12,263 bases of DNA from contig JAGSYM010000010.1 in assembly GCA_018262395.1 (NCBI GenBank), forward strand, positions 1 to 12,263, written 5' to 3'. The position numbers and the translations under genes were made by a program. Source of the DNA: Nitrospirota bacterium (GTDB taxonomy: Bacteria; Nitrospirota; Thermodesulfovibrionia; Thermodesulfovibrionales; SM23-35). The notes under the pieces are model-generated. The model was not told where the DNA came from. It made no database searches and saw only the letters and a program-made list of their open reading frames with translations. This document shows positions 8,690 to 12,263 of this stretch, piece by piece (within the stretch, counting starts at the first letter, position 1; each line of letters opens with the position of its first letter).

Positions 8690-9094
8690 ATGAAAGTTGT
8701 TGAGATAATGACAAAAAAATTGGAGACCATTGAAGCTGATTCTTCGATCTATGACGCGATAGAAAAGATGATAGACAAAAGGATCCGCTCCCTGCTCGTA
8801 AAGCCTAAAGATGAAAAAGATGTACCCGGAGTTATCACCGTGAGGGATATTGTTAATAAGGCCCTTGCAAAAAATCTCGACCTGAAGAAAGCAAAAGTGG
8901 GAGAAATCACGTCAAAACCCTTGGTCTGCGTTGATAAGGGTATGGATGTGGAGTACGCAATTAATCTCATGAGCAAATTCAATATTACCCGTGTTTTTGT
9001 GAATGATGGTAAAGAAATCATCGGTATCATTTCATTGCTGGATGTTATGTCTGCCGAATTGATCAAGAAGGCAAAAGAGGGTCATCGTGCTTGA
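8690..9094 (+). CDS. Two-CBS-domain protein
   Basis: A small cytosolic protein of 134 residues made of one pair of CBS domains (about 1-65 and 70-130). The first begins with VVEIMTKKLETIEADSSI and contains VITVRDIV; the second has VGEITSKPLVCVDKGMDV and ends in IIGIISLLDVM. CBS pairs (Bateman modules) generally bind adenosine nucleotides or SAM and act as energy or ligand sensors. No catalytic domain is attached. The stop overlaps the start of the DUF47 gene by 8 bases, so the two are translationally coupled. I infer a regulatory role for the phosphate transport unit downstream, but no known partner proves it. Confidence 0.9.
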   Translation: MKVVEIMTKKLETIEADSSIYDAIEKMIDKRIRSLLVKPKDEKDVPGVITVRDIVNKALAKNLDLKKAKVGEITSKPLVCVDKGMDVEYAINLMSKFNITRVFVNDGKEIIGIISLLDVMSAELIKKAKEGHRA

Positions 9095-9719
9095 AAAAGT
9101 CTTCTTTGGCGGCAAAAAAGAGCAACAGGTCACAGAAAAAATAAGAAGGCATATAGAAATCCTTCATACTGCAGCAGAATGTTTTAAAAAGGCGCTTGAA
9201 GAGCGTGACAAGGAGCAACTGTATTGCGTTCCTGATCTGGAAAGGGAAGCTGACAGTATAAGGAGGGAGATTGTTTCCGCGATCTATGAAGGTGCCTTTC
9301 TTCCGTATCTCCGCTCAAACATATGCAGGTTCGTAGAGATAGTAGAGGAAGCCTTTGATCGTCTGGAAGATGCTGCGTCTGTATTGGAGAATGTGGGTCT
9401 TAGCCTGGATAAGGAGATTGAAGAAGACTGTATTACCATCGCAGACAAAAACCTGAAAATGAGCGAGATGCTCCTGATTGCTTTTGATACCCTGTTCGGT
9501 AAGGATGACTTAAGGGAAAAAACTCTGGCTATACGAATCTATGAGAAACAGGTTGATGAAATAAAAGTCGACCTGATAAAAAAAATGAGTGAAAAAGAGG
9601 TAAAAAATTTCTGGCAGGGTAAGATGCTTTCTGACTTCGTATCTTTTCTCACGCGGATAAGCGATGTCATTGAGGATGCAAGTGATTATCTTCATATTAT
9701 TAACATAAGCCTGAGATAA
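9087..9719 (+). CDS. DUF47/PhoU-like protein, probable PiT accessory protein
   Basis: The 210 residues are predicted to be almost all helical and match the DUF47 (TIGR00153, PhoU-like) family, usually encoded beside PiT phosphate transporters. Typical features are the N terminus LEKVFFGGKKE, the acidic EREADSIRREI helix (about 52-62) and the second acidic motif YEKQVDEIKVDL (about 152-163). These E/D-rich repeats bind metal clusters in PhoU relatives. The GTG start at 9087 overlaps the preceding gene and follows GAGGG. The pit gene starts 32 bases after the stop. Its inferred role is control of PiT activity or phosphate signalling at the membrane. Confidence 0.9.
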   Translation: MLEKVFFGGKKEQQVTEKIRRHIEILHTAAECFKKALEERDKEQLYCVPDLEREADSIRREIVSAIYEGAFLPYLRSNICRFVEIVEEAFDRLEDAASVLENVGLSLDKEIEEDCITIADKNLKMSEMLLIAFDTLFGKDDLREKTLAIRIYEKQVDEIKVDLIKKMSEKEVKNFWQGKMLSDFVSFLTRISDVIEDASDYLHIINISLR

Positions 9720-9751
9720 TATGATATGAGTCTGCATGTCCATTCCGCTCA

Positions 9752-10684
9752 ATGACAGAACTGATTCCTCTCGCAGCCTGTGTCCTGATAGCCTTCGGTA
9801 TAGGTTCCAACGATACGTCAAACGCTTTGGGGATTTGCATAGGATGCGGAGTGATACGGTTACAAAGGGCAATACTGCTCTTCGGCTGTTTCGTCGTGCT
9901 TGGGATACTGCTGCAAGGTCAAAAGGTCATGCAGACGGTTGGAAAGAACCTGGTGGATGTCAATCTTCCGATAATGAGTATTGCCCTATCGGTATCGGCC
10001 ATCTTGATAATTCTTTCGAATTGGAAAAAGTTGCCTCTCTCAACGCACCAGGTCATTATCGGGAGTTTAGCCGGTGCAGGAGTTGCTGCCGGGGTTGCAG
10101 TATCATTCCTCAATCTCCTTAAAATCGTTCTTTCGTGGCTCATATCTCCTCTTGTTGCTTTTTTCACTGCCCTGTTCTTATACAGAGCGATGGAAAAGAC
10201 CATATCAAAACTTTCTCTGTTCCGCATAGAAAGAATTCTGCGGGTTCTTTTGCTACTCAGCGGAATATTAATCTCCTATAATACTGGTGCCAATGAGCTT
10301 GCAACTATTGTAGGGCCAGCCATACATTCCGGATTGATGGAGAGAACACCCGCTTCGCTCATAGGTTCCCTGTTCGTATTTCTGGGGGCAGTCCTTCTGA
10401 GCAGACGTGTGATAGAAACAATCGGCAAAGGAATTACTACTTTAGACCCCTATTCAGGCTTCGCGGCACAGTTCGGGGCAGGAATCTGCGTTTTATTCTT
10501 TACCTTTCTCGGCATGCCGATATCAACAACATACTGTATCATTGGGGGAATCAGCGGTGTCGGGATGTCAAAAGGAATGAAGACAGTAAAAATGGACCTG
10601 ATCAGGAAGATCATCGCAAATTGGTTTCTGGCACCGACGTTGGCATTTCTGCTCAGCTATCTCATTATGAAAATAATTGCCTGA
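9752..10684 (+). CDS. pit: PiT-family inorganic phosphate permease
   Basis: An integral inner-membrane transporter that takes up phosphate (with metal ions and protons or Na+ in studied members). The 310 residues form about ten hydrophobic segments in an inverted duplication. The N half has GSNDTSNALG (18-27) and PLSTHQVIIGSLAGAG (95-110). The C half has the equivalents GANELATIVGPA (179-190) and GMPISTTYCIIGGISGVG (254-271). These paired GANDxxNA and PxSTTH-type motifs are diagnostic of PiT. It is shorter than E. coli PitA, like many PiT proteins paired with DUF47. Variation from GAND to GSND in the first motif is mild. The start has no strong ribosome binding site, but the first transmembrane helix begins right after it. 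Substrates other than phosphate (sulfate in some relatives) cannot be excluded. Confidence 0.92.
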   Translation: MTELIPLAACVLIAFGIGSNDTSNALGICIGCGVIRLQRAILLFGCFVVLGILLQGQKVMQTVGKNLVDVNLPIMSIALSVSAILIILSNWKKLPLSTHQVIIGSLAGAGVAAGVAVSFLNLLKIVLSWLISPLVAFFTALFLYRAMEKTISKLSLFRIERILRVLLLLSGILISYNTGANELATIVGPAIHSGLMERTPASLIGSLFVFLGAVLLSRRVIETIGKGITTLDPYSGFAAQFGAGICVLFFTFLGMPISTTYCIIGGISGVGMSKGMKTVKMDLIRKIIANWFLAPTLAFLLSYLIMKIIA

Positions 10685-10689
10685 TACTT

Positions 10690-10708
10690 ATAAAAATAAC
10701 ATTTTTAT
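10690..10708. terminator. Possible bidirectional AT-rich terminator between convergent genes
   Basis: ATAAAAAT and ATTTTTAT form a perfect 8-bp inverted repeat with a 3-base loop in the 20-bp gap between pit and the convergent flavoprotein gene, overlapping the latter's stop codon. The stem has only A-T pairs, so it is weak. Position is the main argument. Confidence 0.3.
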
Positions 10709-11277
10709 CCATACAACTTTTCCATCACCCATGCCATATTCTCTCCAAGGTCCCGGAAGGTTCCGACGCCTTCTTTGTCCTTCAGCACATCGCCCGGATC
10801 GAGGCCGACCCCAAGGTTCCAGTATGAAGATCCGGGAACAATCATGTGATTAATACCAAAAAAATAATTAATGCCTGAATATACGTGGGTCGCTCCCGCT
10901 CTTCTCACTGCCACAACCGCTGCACCAACTTTTCTCTTCAGAAGGTAATCGTTGGCTATGGCAACAAGCCCTGCCCTGTCGATAAGCGCCTTCACTTCAG
11001 GAGAAACGTTGGCAAAATATGTTGGAGAGCCGATGATAATTCCGTCTGCATCAATCATCCTCTCCAAGAAAAGATTGAACCCGTCCTTCTGTATGCATTT
11101 TTTATTTCTCTTGTCGAAACATTTATAACAGGCTCTGCAGGCCTTGATATCAGATCCGCCGAGTTGTATGCATTCTGTCTGTATCCCTTCTTTCTTCAGC
11201 ACGTCCAAAACTATCTGTAGACAATGGTACGTATTTCCCTTCACCCGCGGGCTCCCGTTAAAAGCAACAACCTTCAT
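10705..11277 (-). CDS. Iron-sulfur flavoprotein, NADPH-dependent FMN reductase/flavodoxin-like family
   Basis: A 190-residue flavodoxin-fold protein. The FMN phosphate loop is GSPRVKGNT (8-16), and GSPTYFANVSPEVKALIDR in the middle is the second flavin-binding segment. The four-cysteine motif C-x2-C-x2-C-x7-C (Cys47, 50, 53, 61) matches the compact cluster motif of archaeal and anaerobe iron-sulfur flavoproteins (ISF), which carry one 4Fe-4S and FMN and transfer electrons in anaerobic metabolism or oxygen defence. The ATG at 11277 has GGAGG 9 bases before it. It is convergent with pit and divergent from the DsbC-like gene. The electron donor and acceptor are unknown. Confidence 0.88.
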   Translation of the reverse strand: MKVVAFNGSPRVKGNTYHCLQIVLDVLKKEGIQTECIQLGGSDIKACRACYKCFDKRNKKCIQKDGFNLFLERMIDADGIIIGSPTYFANVSPEVKALIDRAGLVAIANDYLLKRKVGAAVVAVRRAGATHVYSGINYFFGINHMIVPGSSYWNLGVGLDPGDVLKDKEGVGTFRDLGENMAWVMEKLYG

Positions 11278-11440
11278 GTTTTACCTCCAATGATTGTACA
11301 GTTTTCAATCTGATGAACCCTGGTAATGTTCAGGGTTATGATTTACAGATTATCTTACCATTACTCCAAGCGCGTGGAAAACAAGATATGATACTATTAA
11401 TAGTTTTAAGGAAACTTTACGCCAGTGTTTGAAGTCTAAG

Positions 11441-11546
11441 CTTGTCATTCCCGCTTTGTCGGGAATCGTTGTTAGAAGCCATCGGAAAGATTGTCGATGC
11501 GAGTTTTCGCGAGAATCGCTACGACCGGTCAAGCCGGAATGACAAG
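11441..11546. repeat. Dispersed palindromic repeat, copy 4
   Basis: A 106-bp element ending in the perfect 11-bp inverted repeat CTTGTCATTCC / GGAATGACAAG. The left arm folds as CCCG-CTTTGT-CGGG, the right arm as CCGG-TCAAG-CCGG, and a central GCGA/TCGC mini hairpin is present. It has the same architecture as the copies at 1829, 7108 and 7950. Confidence 0.85.
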
Positions 11547-11593
11547 GTCAAAGAACCTCAATGCACGGTGCAACTTTGAAATATTAACAACAG

Positions 11594-11600
11594 AGAGGTG
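11594..11600 (+). promoter_or_regulatory. Ribosome binding site of the DsbC-like gene
   Basis: AGAGGTG lies 4 bases before the ATG at 11605, supporting that start over later codons. Confidence 0.7.
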
Positions 11601-11604
11601 AAGC

Positions 11605-12263
11605 ATGCATAAGATTATCGTATGTCTGGTTGCACTCTTTTTCCTGGTTCCCTTCAAGACTGCGCTTTCTTTCCCCACAAAAAATCAGGATTGTTCAAAA
11701 TGCCACACACTGAAAAAAGAAGAGGCAGATGCACTCCTGAAAATCTTTAACAAAAATATCAAAGTACTTTCGGTCGCAAGAAGTAAAGCAAAATATCTCT
11801 GGGAAGTTTCCTATGAATCAGACGGGAAGAAAGGACTTGTATATGTAGACCTTCCTAAAAAGCATCTCTTGTCAGGCACAATCCTTGACCTGCAGAGCAA
11901 GAAGAACATAACGCAGGAAAAGCTCTCAGAGATTAACAGGGCAAACGTCTCGCAGATCCCTCTTAAGGATGCACTTGTAATAGGTGATAAAAATGCAAAA
12001 CAGAAAGTTATCGTCTTTGATGACCCTGAATGACCTTTCTGCGCCAAACTTCATCAGGAGATGAAGAAGGTCGTCAGCGAGAGAAAAGATATCGCTTTTT
12101 ATATCAAAATGTTTCCCCTGAAGATGCATCCGGGTGCGTATGAAAAAGCCAGGACCATAATCTGTGAAAAATCACTCAAACTACTTGAAGATGCCTTCGA
12201 GAAAAAACAGATTCCTCCTCCAAAATGCAAAACAACTGTTCTTGATGAGAATATCAAACTTGC
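11605..12263 (+). CDS. DsbC/DsbG-like periplasmic thiol-disulfide protein, probable selenoprotein (UGA = Sec143), partial
   Basis: Thioredoxin-fold proteins of the DsbC/DsbG type isomerise or reduce disulfides in exported proteins. Residues 1-22 are a signal peptide with a hydrophobic core (IIVCLVALFFLVPF). CSKCH (30-34) follows and matches the CxxCH haem-attachment pattern. Residues about 50-125 resemble the DsbC N-terminal dimerisation domain (VLSVARSKAKYLWEVSY, GTILDL). The thioredoxin domain starts near VIVFDDPE, then TGA (12031-12033), then PFCAKLHQEMKK. In relatives this site reads D-P-x-C-P-F/Y-C, so TGA replaces the attacking cysteine of CxxC, giving U143-P-F-C146. The frame stays open for 76 more codons to the window edge and keeps family features, including FYIKMFPLKMHPGAY and Cys187/Cys208, spaced like the structural disulfide of DsbC. 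A SECIS-like hairpin follows the TGA. Alternatives are a point mutation or sequencing error of TGC or TGT. The C terminus lies beyond the window. Confidence 0.82.
12031..12073 (+). promoter_or_regulatory. Candidate bacterial SECIS element
   Basis: Directly after the in-frame TGA, CTTCATC (12049-12055) and GATGAAG (12060-12066) form a perfect 7-bp stem capped by AGGA (12056-12059). An outer stem GACCTT (12032-12037) pairs with AAGGTC (12067-12072), leaving an 11-base bulge on the 5' side only; U12031 and G12073 can add a wobble pair. The loop has G in its second position and begins 23 bases after the codon. Both fit published bacterial SECIS rules (G in the first two loop positions, loop about 16-37 bases from UGA). 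SelB would bind it to recruit Sec-tRNA. Confidence 0.7.

Larger units (their letters stand above)
11278..11604. other. Divergent intergenic region, no gene found
   Basis: This 327-bp spacer separates the flavoprotein gene from the DsbC-like gene. It holds a perfect 7-bp inverted repeat AACCCTG/CAGGGTT (11316-11337) just upstream of a TACAAT (minus strand, 11294-11299) that could be the flavoprotein -10. Next come the palindrome CTATTAATAG (about 11394-11403), the repeat at 11441-11546 and the small palindrome TGCACGGTGCA (11562-11572). No reading frame with coding character was seen. Confidence 0.6.

Noticed and set aside
11562..11572. TGCACGGTGCA and the nearby CTATTAATAG as operators
   Set aside because: Too short and found once each; expected by chance in a 327-bp spacer.
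11605..12033. A complete 142-residue protein ending at the TGA at 12031
   Set aside because: It would end one residue into the thioredoxin active site, while the next 76 codons continue the same family in frame and a SECIS-like hairpin follows. I treat the TGA as recoded, with read error as the alternative.
1..12263. CRISPR arrays, tRNA or rRNA genes, prophage or transposase genes
   Set aside because: No regularly spaced identical repeats, no cloverleaf or rRNA-like sequence, and no transposase or integrase frame was seen.

Overview
The window carries bacterial housekeeping genes of an anaerobic-looking organism. I favour Nitrospirota or a Desulfobacterota-type lineage, from gene styles, dispersed TGTCATTCC palindromes, an iron-sulfur flavoprotein and an apparent selenoprotein. 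This is only an impression; no rRNA or other marker is present to test it.

Positions 1-1778 (minus strand) hold isoprenoid genes: ispA (prenyl diphosphate synthase) followed by dxs, which starts just after the ispA stop and runs off the left edge. As written, dxs is broken twice: an internal deletion of about 30-35 codons that also shifts frame, and a one-base frameshift. Positions 1829-1916 hold a palindromic repeat. Positions 1946-5030 (minus strand) are the guanine nucleotide genes guaB then guaA, with a good sigma70-type promoter before guaB. They convert IMP to XMP and then to GMP.

On the plus strand, lepA (EF4 translational GTPase) and hemW (radical SAM haem chaperone family) follow. 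A repeat-rich spacer separates them. One repeat seems to supply the hemW N terminus, and a 93-bp copy of the dispersed palindromic repeat lies in frame inside hemW. Next is a compact operon: a two-CBS-domain protein, a DUF47/PhoU-like protein and a PiT-family phosphate permease. It probably makes a phosphate uptake unit with a nucleotide-sensing partner. A convergent flavodoxin-like iron-sulfur flavoprotein follows on the minus strand.

The most interesting item is at the right edge. An exported DsbC/DsbG-like thiol-disulfide protein starts at 11605 and has an in-frame TGA at 12031-12033, exactly where the first cysteine of the CxxC active site belongs (U-P-F-C). The reading frame stays open and homologous-looking to the window end. 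A perfect 7-bp stem with an AGGA loop, plus an outer 6-bp stem, follows the TGA and matches a bacterial SECIS element. A conventional caller would truncate this protein at 142 residues.
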